Below, in pieces: positions 26,564 to 34,762 of a stretch of DNA of 64,000 nucleotides. The position numbers and the translations under genes were made by a program. The stretch is from assembly GCA_964410645.1 (NCBI GenBank), contig CAYPHV010000001.1, positions 20,649 through 84,648 of the forward strand. Reading direction: 5' to 3'. Under the pieces are notes generated by a model. The model did no database searches, was not told where the DNA came from, and saw only the letters and a list, made by a program, of their open reading frames with translations. Every line of letters starts with the position of its first letter. The stretch's first letter is position 1. This DNA is from JALTBU01 sp964410645. Its GTDB lineage: Bacteria; Campylobacterota; Campylobacteria; Campylobacterales; Nautiliaceae.

Positions 26564-27336
26564 TCGACACTCTCCAATATTTTTTTAGCTAAAAGCTGAT
26601 AAGCTTCCGCACCTTTACTTTTTATGTCATACAGAATCACGGGTATTCCAAAACTTGGTGCTTCCGCCAATTTAATATTTCTGGGAATAGTGATAATCCC
26701 CTGTTGAAGTTTGAAAAGTTTATCATCAAAATATCTTTTTAAATCCTGCAAAACCTGTTTCGAAAGATTGTTTTTTCTTGTATACATTGTAGGCAGAATC
26801 CCTTTTATTTTAAGACCCGGATTTGACGTATGCTGAAGAAGGGTTATTGTTTTTAAAAGCTGAGCCAGACCTTCAAGGGCAAAATATTCCGTTTGAACAG
26901 GGATAATAACACTGTCACTTGCATTAAGGGCGTTAATAGTAATAATTCCGAGTGTCGGGGGAGTATCTATAATAATATAGTCATAATCATCTTCTATCGG
27001 CTCAAGCTTTTTTTTGATAACAAGATTGTCAATTTCAGGATCAAATTCTTTTTCAATTCCAACCAAACCTATATTTGAAGGAATAATTTCAAGAGTCGGA
27101 AGCATTGTTTTTAATTTTACTTCATTTATATCTTTTACACCTATTAAAATATGATATACATTAAATTCATAATCATTTTTATAAAAACCCATGGAAGTTG
27201 TGCCATTTGCCTGGGGATCGGCATCAATAAATAAAATTTTTTTATCCGCAATTGCCAAGGACGCAGCCAGATTCACAGCGGTAGTTGTTTTACCCACCCC
27301 TCCTTTTTGATTAGCTATAGTAATTATTTCAGCCAT
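26560..27336 (-). CDS. parA: Chromosome-partitioning ATPase ParA (Soj-like)
   Basis: 258 residues. The deviant Walker A box KGGVGKTTTAVNLAA lies near the N-terminus, with LFIDADPQANGTTSMG and YIIIDTPPTLG as the other ParA/MinD motifs. There is no N-terminal DNA-binding extension, so it is the chromosomal Soj type. It moves ParB-parS complexes on the nucleoid. Its start shares one base with the end of birA. The adjacent ATP synthase genes match the gene order of Campylobacter as I recall it. Confidence 0.96.
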   Translation of the reverse strand: MAEIITIANQKGGVGKTTTAVNLAASLAIADKKILFIDADPQANGTTSMGFYKNDYEFNVYHILIGVKDINEVKLKTMLPTLEIIPSNIGLVGIEKEFDPEIDNLVIKKKLEPIEDDYDYIIIDTPPTLGIITINALNASDSVIIPVQTEYFALEGLAQLLKTITLLQHTSNPGLKIKGILPTMYTRKNNLSKQVLQDLKRYFDDKLFKLQQGIITIPRNIKLAEAPSFGIPVILYDIKSKGAEAYQLLAKKILESVE

Positions 27337-28004
27337 TATTTACCTTTTAATGTTGCGTCATTATTTATTTCTGCATCAATATAAAATATATGTTTACTCT
27401 TGTTAAAAATACATTTATAATCTTTAATTATATCTTCCCATCCTGGTTTTGCTAAAACCTGTTTTAAAAAATCTTTTAATATTTTATCATTTTTTATATC
27501 AATATCCAAACACCCGCTTTCATACTCATATGCTATATTGGGATTAATTTTAGTATTTACGCCTATTCCGCATACAATTTTATTCTTTTTTATATTTGTA
27601 AGTATCCCGGCTATTTTTTTAGGCCTGTTTTCCAAAAGATAAATATCATTTGGCCATTTTATTGTTAAATTTTTCTTATATTTTATAAGCACCTTATACA
27701 TTAAATATGAGAAATAGACACTTAAGCTTTGCATCGGCACAAAATTAAATTCATTTAAATTTACAGCAAAAGAAAAAAATAAATTTCCTTTTTTTCCTAT
27801 CCATTTTTTATTTTTTGTTCCAATACCGTTTGTTTGTATTTCACTCCAGACACAATAATAATTTAAATCTTTTTTTTCAATTTTATTTAATAAATATTTT
27901 TGTGTGGAATCAATTATTTCAAAATAATTTATATTCCAAATGCCATATTCATTTTCCACCCCGTCTTTTTTCAAATAACCCGGTTTACTTTGTTCATTTT
28001 TCAT
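27336..28004 (-). CDS. birA: Biotin-[acetyl-CoA-carboxylase] ligase, short form
   Basis: 222 residues. EIIDSTQKYL, the biotin loop region NGIGTKNKKWIGKKGNLFFS and KWPNDIYLLENRPKKIAGIL with the catalytic lysine region are recognisable. There is no N-terminal helix-turn-helix, so it is a monofunctional ligase that does not act as the biotin repressor. It attaches biotin to the carboxyl carrier protein. One base separates it from fmt and no ribosome site is obvious, which suggests coupling to fmt. Confidence 0.88.
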   Translation of the reverse strand: MKNEQSKPGYLKKDGVENEYGIWNINYFEIIDSTQKYLLNKIEKKDLNYYCVWSEIQTNGIGTKNKKWIGKKGNLFFSFAVNLNEFNFVPMQSLSVYFSYLMYKVLIKYKKNLTIKWPNDIYLLENRPKKIAGILTNIKKNKIVCGIGVNTKINPNIAYEYESGCLDIDIKNDKILKDFLKQVLAKPGWEDIIKDYKCIFNKSKHIFYIDAEINNDATLKGK

Positions 28005-28005
28005 T

Positions 28006-28899
28006 TTATATTAAAATATTATCCCCTGCTTTAATTCTCCTGCCGTTTATATAATCAAAAGCTTTTACTTCTTTTTTACCCGGTACCTGAATAGCTGTTA
28101 ATCTGACTTTTCCCTCTTTACATCCGACAATAACTCCTTTATTGTCAATCTCTAATATTTTTCCTCTTTCATAACTGCCGTCTACATCAACTAATTCCAT
28201 TTTAATAATTTTAAATTTTTTACAGTATATCCCCGGCCACGGCTGAAAAGCCCTGTATTTTCTATCCATTTCAATAGCACTTTCAAAATCTGAAAAACCG
28301 TCTGTTTTTTTTATTTTAGAAGAATAAGTGGCTAATAAACCGGATTGTTTTAACGGCTTTATTCTATTAAAATAATTTAAAATATAAATTATCTGAGAAC
28401 TGGCAACAAAAGCCAGTTCATCAAATAAATCCAAACTGTTTTTATTGTCTATTTTAACATAATCCCATACCAGTATATCTCCCGTATCCAATCCTTTATC
28501 CATAAGCATAGAAGTAACCCCCGTATATTTTTCCCCATTTAATATAGCACTTTGAATAGGACTTGCACCTCTATATTTGGGTAAAAGCGAAGCATGAAGA
28601 TTGATACACGGAGCAATCTCTAAAACTTCTTTTGGAAGCAAAAGTCCATATGCCGCCACTATTATAAAATCAGGGTTTAATCTTTTAATGTTTAATGATT
28701 CGTTTTTTAGAGTATCCGGGGTAAAAACGGTTAAATTATTTTCCGTTGCATATGTTTTAACAGGAGTCGGCGTTAAAATTTTTTTTCTGCCTACTGGTTT
28801 ATCGGGTTGGGTATAAACAGCTAATATATCAAATTTTTTATTCAAATTATCAAGAATTTTAACTGCATAATCCGGACTTCCCATAAAAACAATTCTCAT
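28006..28899 (-). CDS. fmt: Methionyl-tRNA formyltransferase
   Basis: 297 residues. RIVFMGSPDYAVKIL at the start, the formyl-folate site around CINLHASLLPKYRGASPIQSAILNGE with the catalytic Asn-His pair, and TGVTSMLMDKGLDTGDIL all match Fmt. The C-terminal domain (FQPWPGIYCK and onward) binds the initiator tRNA. It is the first gene of the birA-par-atp run and has its own likely -10 box (GATATAAT near 28923-28930). Confidence 0.96.
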   Translation of the reverse strand: MRIVFMGSPDYAVKILDNLNKKFDILAVYTQPDKPVGRKKILTPTPVKTYATENNLTVFTPDTLKNESLNIKRLNPDFIIVAAYGLLLPKEVLEIAPCINLHASLLPKYRGASPIQSAILNGEKYTGVTSMLMDKGLDTGDILVWDYVKIDNKNSLDLFDELAFVASSQIIYILNYFNRIKPLKQSGLLATYSSKIKKTDGFSDFESAIEMDRKYRAFQPWPGIYCKKFKIIKMELVDVDGSYERGKILEIDNKGVIVGCKEGKVRLTAIQVPGKKEVKAFDYINGRRIKAGDNILI

Positions 28900-28902
28900 C
28901 TT

Positions 28903-28922
28903 TTTCCTTAGTTTTTAGGAAA
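28903..28922 (-). promoter_or_regulatory. Small hairpin covering the fmt ribosome site
   Basis: TTTCCT and AGGAAA form a 6-bp stem with an 8-base loop. On the minus strand the 3' arm contains the AAGGAA ribosome site of fmt, and the presumed -10 box is immediately upstream. Pairing would partly hide the ribosome site, but a 6-bp AT-rich stem is weak. Confidence 0.3.
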
Positions 28923-28936
28923 TTATATCAAAAATC

Positions 28937-29719
28937 TTATCCGAACTTACCCGCTATATAATCAGCCGTTCGTTTTTCTTTTGGCGAAAGGAAAATCTGT
29001 TCAGTTGTTCCGTGTTCTATAAGTTCCCCTAAATACATAAAAACAGTATAATCGCTCACACGGCTGGCCTGCTGCATATTATGGGTTACTATTACAATAG
29101 TTATTTTTTCTTTTAATTTTGTAACAAATTCCTCTATTGCAACGGTAGAAATAGGATCAAGTGCACTTGTAGGTTCGTCCATAAGCAAAACTTCGGGTTC
29201 AACTGCGATGGCCCTTGCAATACAAAGTCTTTGCTGCTGACCTCCGCTAAGACCTCTTGCATCATCTTTGAGCCTGTCTTTAACTTCATTCCATAAAGCT
29301 GCCCCTTTAAGCACTTTTTCTACTTTTTCTTTAAGAACATTTTTATTTTTTTCACCCATTAATTTAAGACCATAGGCAATATTATCAAATACACTCATAG
29401 GAAAAGGGGTCGGTTTTTGAAAAATCATTCCAACTCTTTGTCTGAGTTTAATAAGCTCGTTTTCTTTTTTATATTCTAAAATATTTTCCATCTGTGTATC
29501 GGAATGTTTTAATGAAATTTCACCTTCGTATTTATTGCCCGGATATAAGTCATGAATTCTGTTAAGACTTCTTAAAAGTGTTGATTTCCCACAACCGCTG
29601 GGTCCTATAATAGCGGTAACTTTTTTTTCATATATGGGTACGGTTATATTTTGCAAAGAAGGTTTTTGCGCACCTGCATATGTAAAATAAAAATTTTTAA
29701 TATCCATTATTTTGTTCAT
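28937..29719 (-). CDS. pstB: Phosphate ABC transporter ATP-binding protein
   Basis: 260 residues. Walker A GPSGCGKSTLLR, the signature LSGGQQQRLCIARAIA, Walker B EVLLMDEPTSALDP and the switch histidine in IVIVTHNMQQ are present. VGMIFQKPTPFPMSVFDNIAYGL is the phosphate-family Q-loop region. It powers import of inorganic phosphate with PstC, PstA and PstS. It overlaps pstA by 4 bases. Confidence 0.97.
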   Translation of the reverse strand: MNKIMDIKNFYFTYAGAQKPSLQNITVPIYEKKVTAIIGPSGCGKSTLLRSLNRIHDLYPGNKYEGEISLKHSDTQMENILEYKKENELIKLRQRVGMIFQKPTPFPMSVFDNIAYGLKLMGEKNKNVLKEKVEKVLKGAALWNEVKDRLKDDARGLSGGQQQRLCIARAIAVEPEVLLMDEPTSALDPISTVAIEEFVTKLKEKITIVIVTHNMQQASRVSDYTVFMYLGELIEHGTTEQIFLSPKEKRTADYIAGKFG

Positions 29720-30528
29720 CTTTTTTTCTCCTTAATAATCCATCTTCCAAACAAATTTATAAATAAAACAAAAACAGTCAAAATAAAAGCACCCGCCCAT
29801 GCGATATTAACCAAATGTTTATCAGGCATTGTGGCAAGATTATAAATGGCAACCGTTAAACTGGGAAATTCCCGATTTAAATTAAGTGTAAAATATTGAC
29901 TGTTTCCGCTTGTAAAAAGCAAAGGCGCAGTTTCACCTATAATTCTGGCAAACGACAATAAAAGACCGGTCATTATACCGACTTTCGCCGCTTTTATCAC
30001 TATATCAAAAATTACTTTATATTTAGGAGCGCCTATTGCAACACCGGCTTCACGCAGTTCTTTTGGGACAAGTCCCAACATATCATCGGTAGTCCTTACA
30101 ATAATCGGAAGCATCATAATGGCAAGGGCGATTGCACCCGCCCATCCGTTCATATGACCTACAGGATTTACAACAATTGCATATACAAAAACACCGATTA
30201 CAATAGAAGGTGCACTCATCATAACATCGCTTATATTTCTTATAAACTGGGCATATTTATTTCCAAAAGAGTATTCCTGAAGATAAATTCCTGCAACCAT
30301 GCCTATAGGCACAGCCATAATAACGGCTAAAAATGCCAAAATAAATTGACCTACAAATAAATTTCTAAGTCCGTTATTAACCAAATCATGGGTAAAAATA
30401 TATATATTCAACGCTTTTACACCTTTTATGGTTAGTGTAATCAGTATCCAAAATAAAAAAATAAGACCCAAAACAGCAGCTAAACTGGAAAGAAACAAAA
30501 CTATTTTATTAACAATCAGTCTCATCAT
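29716..30528 (-). CDS. pstA: Phosphate ABC transporter permease PstA
   Basis: 270 residues with six membrane helices. GIYLQEYSFGNKYAQFIRNISDVMMSAPSIVIG and the EAA-like loop PKELREAGVAIGAPKYKVIFDIVI (contact with PstB) are typical. RIIGETAPLLFTSG is the conserved segment near the end. Two ATG codons in tandem overlap or adjoin the pstC stop. Its length is normal. Confidence 0.95.
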   Translation of the reverse strand: MMRLIVNKIVLFLSSLAAVLGLIFLFWILITLTIKGVKALNIYIFTHDLVNNGLRNLFVGQFILAFLAVIMAVPIGMVAGIYLQEYSFGNKYAQFIRNISDVMMSAPSIVIGVFVYAIVVNPVGHMNGWAGAIALAIMMLPIIVRTTDDMLGLVPKELREAGVAIGAPKYKVIFDIVIKAAKVGIMTGLLLSFARIIGETAPLLFTSGNSQYFTLNLNREFPSLTVAIYNLATMPDKHLVNIAWAGAFILTVFVLFINLFGRWIIKEKKR

Positions 30529-31544
30529 TTATTCCTTAAAAAATAAAATTTAGCAATACTTATAATAATAAAAGACATAACAAGCAGTATTAACGCAAGA
30601 TAAAATAAAGCTGACAAACTCATACCACTGCTTTCGGCAAATGAATTGGCAAGCACTACCGGAATGGAAACAGTAGGGTCTGTAATTTTGCTTGGAAAGG
30701 TAAACACCCCTCCGATTACAAATGCAACAGCCATTGTTTCGCCAAGAGCTCTTCCGAGAGCCAAAATAATACTTCCCAGAATACCGCTTTTTGCGTATGG
30801 AAAAATTACATCTTTAATCACTTCAAATTTGGTGGCCCCTATAGCATAAGCTGATTCTTTCAATACATCCGGGGTTGTATTCATACTGTCACGGGTTAAA
30901 GAAGCCATAAATGGAATTATCATAACTCCAAGTACAAGCCCAGCCACCAACAAATTTACACTTGGCCCTCCGAAAATGTGGGAAACAAACGGTCCAAAAT
31001 AAAAAAGACCCCACATACCGTAAATAATACTCGGTATTGCGGCAAGCAGTTCTATTGCCACCCCAACAGGCTTAGCCAAAATTGGAATTGCTATTTCACT
31101 TAAAAATACAGCAATTCCCATAGCAATAGGCACAGCCACAATCATAGCTATAAAAGTAGATAAAACACTTCCTACAATTGGAATCAATCCTCCGTAAATT
31201 TCTTTTGTTTTGTAATTATGGGCATTTTCATCTCCATTATCTATTTCACTGTCCACATCATCTCCGCCAAGACCGAGCGCAGCGTCAACATTATCGGAAT
31301 CAGAAATATTTGTAGAAGTATCCTTATTATTGGACAATGAAGCCGGTACATTGGAATTATTTTTAACATTTCCGCTATTTGGTATTTTGACGTTTACCCC
31401 CCATCTCGGATCAATCAGAAAATGAAACCCGTATTCTTTAATTGCCGGCTTTGCATAAAAAAACAAAACAATAAAAATTGCCGAAAGAATTATTAAAATA
31501 AATGTGGCACTTATTGAAGTCAATTTTCTGAAAAAAAATTCCAT
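30525..31544 (-). CDS. pstC: Phosphate ABC transporter permease PstC with an acidic insert
   Basis: 339 residues. The membrane core is normal: GGLIPIVGSVLSTF, ELLAAIPSIIYGMWG, TTPDVLKESAYAIGATKFEVI (PstB contact) and LGRALGETMAVAFVIGG. Between helix one and helix two, where family members have a short loop, residues about 52-110 form an Asn/Ser/Asp-rich low-complexity stretch. The loop would face the periplasm. This makes the protein longer than the common 290-320. It follows pstS by 54 bases with a hairpin in between. Confidence 0.94.
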   Translation of the reverse strand: MEFFFRKLTSISATFILIILSAIFIVLFFYAKPAIKEYGFHFLIDPRWGVNVKIPNSGNVKNNSNVPASLSNNKDTSTNISDSDNVDAALGLGGDDVDSEIDNGDENAHNYKTKEIYGGLIPIVGSVLSTFIAMIVAVPIAMGIAVFLSEIAIPILAKPVGVAIELLAAIPSIIYGMWGLFYFGPFVSHIFGGPSVNLLVAGLVLGVMIIPFMASLTRDSMNTTPDVLKESAYAIGATKFEVIKDVIFPYAKSGILGSIILALGRALGETMAVAFVIGGVFTFPSKITDPTVSIPVVLANSFAESSGMSLSALFYLALILLVMSFIIISIAKFYFLRNK

Positions 31545-31570
31545 ATATGGCCTTTTTAAATAGAATTATA

Positions 31571-31599
31571 AAAAAATAAAAGGGGTTTAAAGTCCTTTT
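31571..31599 (-). terminator. Weak hairpin plus T-tract between pstS and pstC (attenuator)
   Basis: Directly after the pstS stop codon, AAAAGG and CCTTTT pair (31578-31583 with 31594-31599) with an extra wobble pair. On the minus strand this is followed by a run of T residues (31571-31577). Such a leaky terminator would favour the binding-protein mRNA over the permease mRNA. The stem is short and A/U-rich. Confidence 0.4.
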
Positions 31600-32600
31600 T
31601 ATTTTTCAGGTGAAATTCCTTTATCTTCCCAATATTTTCTAACCAATGCTTTTACACTGCTTGGAAGCGGAATATATCCGAGTTTACTTGCAACTTCATC
31701 ATGGTCATATGCATAATTAAAAAATGCAGTAACTCTTTTTGCCGTTTTTGGAGCATCAAAATGTACCAAATCAAATGTAGGTGCTAAAATTGGATAACCT
31801 TTTTTAGGATAGGCAATTAATTTAAAGAAATCATTTCTAGGTGAAAATCCTCCGTATGCCGCACCTTTTGCAAAATTAGAAGGGGTTGCCGCATAAAATG
31901 CACCGTCTTTTCCCTGAACTGTTGCTAAGTTTAATCCGTTTTTAACTGCATCGGCATAATCAACATAACCTATTGAATAAGGATTTGTTTTGATAGCCGT
32001 ACTTACACCGAAATTTCCTTTTCCGGCAACGCCTCTTCCCTGAGCGTCAGTCGGCCAGTTAATGGCTTTATGTACACCGTAATGATGAAACCATGTTGAA
32101 CTAAGTCTGCTTAAATAATATGTAAAATTAAAAGTTGTTCCTGATTTATCACTTCTGTGAACGAAAATTATTTTTTTATGGGGAAGCTGCTCATTTGGAT
32201 TATATTCCACAATCAACGGATTGTTCCAATATTGAATAGCTCCAACAGCAATGCCTTCGATAGCAACTTCACTTAATTTTAAACGATGAATACCGGGAAT
32301 ATTATAAGAAAGTGTAATTCCTCCGATTACCGTAGGAAACTGCGCCAAATGATATTTTCTTAATATCCTTGGAGTCAAAGGTTTATCGGTACCTCCAAAA
32401 TCGACATGTCTTACTTCTATTTCTTTAATGCCTGTTCCACTTCCAGTAGCAGTATAATTAACCCTGTTTCCGCCGTTTTGATAAAAACCTTTTATCCATG
32501 TTTTATTTACCGGATACTGAAAAGACGAACCGGTACCATTTATTGTCCATGCAAATGCACTAATTGCCGCCAAGCTTAATCCTGCAACTACTTTTTTCAT
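31599..32600 (-). CDS. pstS: Periplasmic phosphate-binding protein PstS
   Basis: 333 residues from the ATG at 32600, chosen for the GGAGAAAAAA ribosome site and the clean signal peptide MKKVVAGLSLAAISAFA. A further in-frame start at 32657 would add 19 residues running over the presumed promoter. GTGSSFQYPVNKTWIKGF, the VDFGGTDKPLT segment and HRSDKSGTTFNFTYYL carry the phosphate-binding residues. It captures phosphate in the periplasm for PstCAB. It is first in pstSCAB. Confidence 0.95.
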   Translation of the reverse strand: MKKVVAGLSLAAISAFAWTINGTGSSFQYPVNKTWIKGFYQNGGNRVNYTATGSGTGIKEIEVRHVDFGGTDKPLTPRILRKYHLAQFPTVIGGITLSYNIPGIHRLKLSEVAIEGIAVGAIQYWNNPLIVEYNPNEQLPHKKIIFVHRSDKSGTTFNFTYYLSRLSSTWFHHYGVHKAINWPTDAQGRGVAGKGNFGVSTAIKTNPYSIGYVDYADAVKNGLNLATVQGKDGAFYAATPSNFAKGAAYGGFSPRNDFFKLIAYPKKGYPILAPTFDLVHFDAPKTAKRVTAFFNYAYDHDEVASKLGYIPLPSSVKALVRKYWEDKGISPEK

Positions 32601-32628
32601 TTTTTTCTCCTTTTTTTTATTTCGTGAA

Positions 32629-32676
32629 ATTATAAAAAAACAAAATAACATTTTCATAACAAAAAAATTTATAACA
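32629..32676 (-). promoter_or_regulatory. Candidate Pho box and pstS promoter
   Basis: On the minus strand TGTTAT occurs at 32661-32656 and again at 32650-32645, exactly 11 bases apart, with a further copy at 32676-32671. TATAAT (32634-32629) lies ten bases after the last repeat, so the repeats cover the -35 position, where PhoB-type activators bind. On the plus strand TATAAT at 32682-32687 could serve the divergent PhoU-like gene. The 11-base period is the known spacing of PhoB half sites; use of this site by the PhoB-like protein encoded here is inferred. Confidence 0.55.
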
Positions 32677-32712
32677 TATTATATAATAATAAAAAACAAA
32701 AAAGGATAAAAG

Positions 32713-33276
32713 ATGCTTTCAAAATTTGAAAAAGAATTAAGCAAACTGGAAAATAAACTTGACAAATCAATAGAAATTTTAGCTAAAACACTGAAAGAAA
32801 AAGAAATGAAGGATGATTTTTTTATGCTGGATCTCAAAGAATTCGATGAAGAAGTTATCAAATTTATAGCTCTTTTGCATCCTCAGGGAGAATTTTTACG
32901 AGAATCCATCGCTCTGCTTAAAATAACCCCGTTTCTCAATAAAATTAAAAAATCAATCAAATATTTTATTAAAAAATATGATTTTAAAAACGAAAAAATA
33001 AACGCCCTTCACCAAAGCGCAGTTACATCCCTTGAAACATTAAAACTTGCAATAAAAGGCGACACGGTGGAAGACGCATATTCCGGTATCATAACTCAGG
33101 AAAAAATAGCAGACGAAATATACAAAGAACTAATAAAAGAGATTAAAACAAAAGAAAATATGGAAGGGGTTTTTATTAAAACAATTAATGTGGCAAAAAG
33201 ACTTGAAAGAATTACGGACTGCGTAAAAACAATTGCAAAATATTTATTATTCGCAAAAGAAGGAATGGAATTTTGA
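32713..33276 (+). CDS. PhoU-like phosphate signalling protein
   Basis: 187 residues, all helical by eye. The second half has the repeat-like segments KINALHQSAVTSLETLKLAIKGDTVEDAY and VAKRLERITDCVKTIAKYLLFAKEG, the latter matching the PhoU pattern in which metal-binding residues sit near ARxLERIGDxxxNIAE. It is shorter than the usual 210-240. PhoU links PstB to the PhoR kinase and lowers signalling under phosphate sufficiency. It is divergent from pstS and overlaps the regulator gene by 4 bases. Confidence 0.82.
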   Translation: MLSKFEKELSKLENKLDKSIEILAKTLKEKEMKDDFFMLDLKEFDEEVIKFIALLHPQGEFLRESIALLKITPFLNKIKKSIKYFIKKYDFKNEKINALHQSAVTSLETLKLAIKGDTVEDAYSGIITQEKIADEIYKELIKEIKTKENMEGVFIKTINVAKRLERITDCVKTIAKYLLFAKEGMEF

Positions 33277-33911
33277 TAAAAATTGTAATTATCGAAGATG
33301 AAAAAGATTTATTGGAACTTCTTGAATTTACGCTTCAAAATGAAGGATACGATGCGGTAGGTTTTTTGAGCACAAAAAAAGTTAAAGACTTTATTATAGA
33401 AGAAAATCCGGATCTTTTAATAGCAGACAGAAATTTACCAGGCATCGAAGGCGTTAATTTTATAAAAAGTTTAAAAAAAGAAGGGTTTAACATTCCTGTT
33501 ATTTTTTTAACGGCAAAAAACAGTGAAAAAAATATTTTGGAAGGTTTTGAAGCGGGAGCCGATGATTATATTACAAAACCTTTCAGCATTGAAATATTCA
33601 AAGCCAGAATCAAAACTGTTCTGAAGAGAAACAATATTTTAAGCGAATTTATAGCTTATAAAAATTATAAGCTCAATATAAAAAAAAGAAAAGTGGAAAT
33701 AAACGACGAAAATATCAATTTAACAAAGAACGAAACAAAACTTCTCAAAATATTTTTTCAAAATCCCAAAAATATTGTAGATAGAAATGAAATAGCCGAT
33801 ATTCTGGATATAAAAGAAACAAGTATAAACGTATATATAAACAGACTAAACCACAAAATAAATTTATTTCAAAACGTAAGGGGTTTAGGCTATAAATTAA
33901 AGGAAAACTAA
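33273..33911 (+). CDS. phoB: OmpR/PhoB-family response regulator
   Basis: 212 residues. The receiver domain (1-118) has the acidic pair ED at 9-10, the phosphorylated D52 in LLIADRNLPG, a conserved threonine in FLTAKN and the lysine in YITKPF. A winged-helix DNA-binding domain follows (about 130-212, LTKNETKLLKIFFQNP and VYINRLNHKI). Its position between PhoU-like and histidine kinase genes, opposite pstSCAB, supports a PhoB role. The symbol rests on context. Confidence 0.88.
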   Translation: MIKIVIIEDEKDLLELLEFTLQNEGYDAVGFLSTKKVKDFIIEENPDLLIADRNLPGIEGVNFIKSLKKEGFNIPVIFLTAKNSEKNILEGFEAGADDYITKPFSIEIFKARIKTVLKRNNILSEFIAYKNYKLNIKKRKVEINDENINLTKNETKLLKIFFQNPKNIVDRNEIADILDIKETSINVYINRLNHKINLFQNVRGLGYKLKEN

Positions 33912-33915
33912 AAAA

Positions 33916-34683
33916 TTGCTAAAAAAATTATTCAGAAACAAAGAAAAAAACAAACAAACAAAAGAAATAGAAAAATTAAAAACAGAAATAAACGAATTAA
34001 AACAAGAAAACAAAAAATTAAAAACACAAGGCCAGTTTAAAGAAGATTTGATATCGTCTATTTCCCATGAGTTTAAAAATCCGGTAACTATTATAAACGG
34101 CTATATAGAAACCATATTAGCCTCCCCTATTGAGAAAAGTCTACAGGAAAAATTTCTAAAAAAAATACACAATAACACATTAAGGCTTTCCGGTTTAATT
34201 GATAGACTTTATTTTTTGCTTAAAATAGAAAATAACAAATATAAACTTCATATAGCATCGTTCAGACTGGACCTGGCGATAAAAGAAATTAGCGAAAATT
34301 TTGACGAAAAAAGATTGGTTTTTAACATAAAACCCATCAGCATAAATGCGGATAAATATTTGATTCAAACAGTTATATCAAATTTACTTTCAAATGCTTT
34401 TAAATATTCAAACGATAAAATAATTATTAATATGGATAATGAAAAAGTTGAAATAATAGACAAAGGAATAGGAATAGAACCAAAAAACATAAATTTAATT
34501 AAACAAAAATTTTATCGTATAGCAAAAAACGACTGGGATAATTCTTTAGGGCTAGGGCTGTATTTAGTGGAAAAAATTTTAAAACTTCATCACACAAAAC
34601 TGGAAATTAAAAGCAAAAAACACAAAGGAAGTAACTTTTATTTTTATATTACTTCATTACAAAATAAGGAACACCCAGTATAA
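33916..34683 (+). CDS. Soluble histidine kinase, PhoR-like
   Basis: 255 residues from a TTG codon. It has an N-terminal lysine/glutamate coiled coil (about 8-40), the dimerisation/phosphoacceptor helix SISHEFKNPVTIINGYIE with H51, and an ATPase domain with NLLSNAFKYS, DKGIGI and SLGLGLYLVEKIL. There is no membrane helix and no PAS or other sensor domain, unlike typical PhoR. It probably receives its signal from PhoU/PstB. It is 4 bases after the regulator and ends inside the convergent small ORF. Confidence 0.88.
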   Translation: MLKKLFRNKEKNKQTKEIEKLKTEINELKQENKKLKTQGQFKEDLISSISHEFKNPVTIINGYIETILASPIEKSLQEKFLKKIHNNTLRLSGLIDRLYFLLKIENNKYKLHIASFRLDLAIKEISENFDEKRLVFNIKPISINADKYLIQTVISNLLSNAFKYSNDKIIINMDNEKVEIIDKGIGIEPKNINLIKQKFYRIAKNDWDNSLGLGLYLVEKILKLHHTKLEIKSKKHKGSNFYFYITSLQNKEHPV

Positions 34684-34762
34684 TGGATAGCAATACAAGA
34701 AACCCTATAAACATAAAAAATGTAAATCGCCAAAAATGAAACGGTTTATCTTTATGATTCAT
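34649..34762 (-). CDS. Small single-helix membrane protein, 37 residues
   Basis: The reading from the ATG at 34762 gives MNHKDKPFHFWRF, then one strong hydrophobic helix (about 14-34) and a short tail. It overlaps the end of the upstream unknown gene by 11 bases and the convergent kinase gene by 35. A longer in-frame reading to 34855 would lie wholly over the upstream gene and is less likely. No ribosome site is evident, so translation would have to be coupled. I do not recognise a family. Confidence 0.45.
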   Translation of the reverse strand: MNHKDKPFHFWRFTFFMFIGFLVLLSIILGVPYFVMK

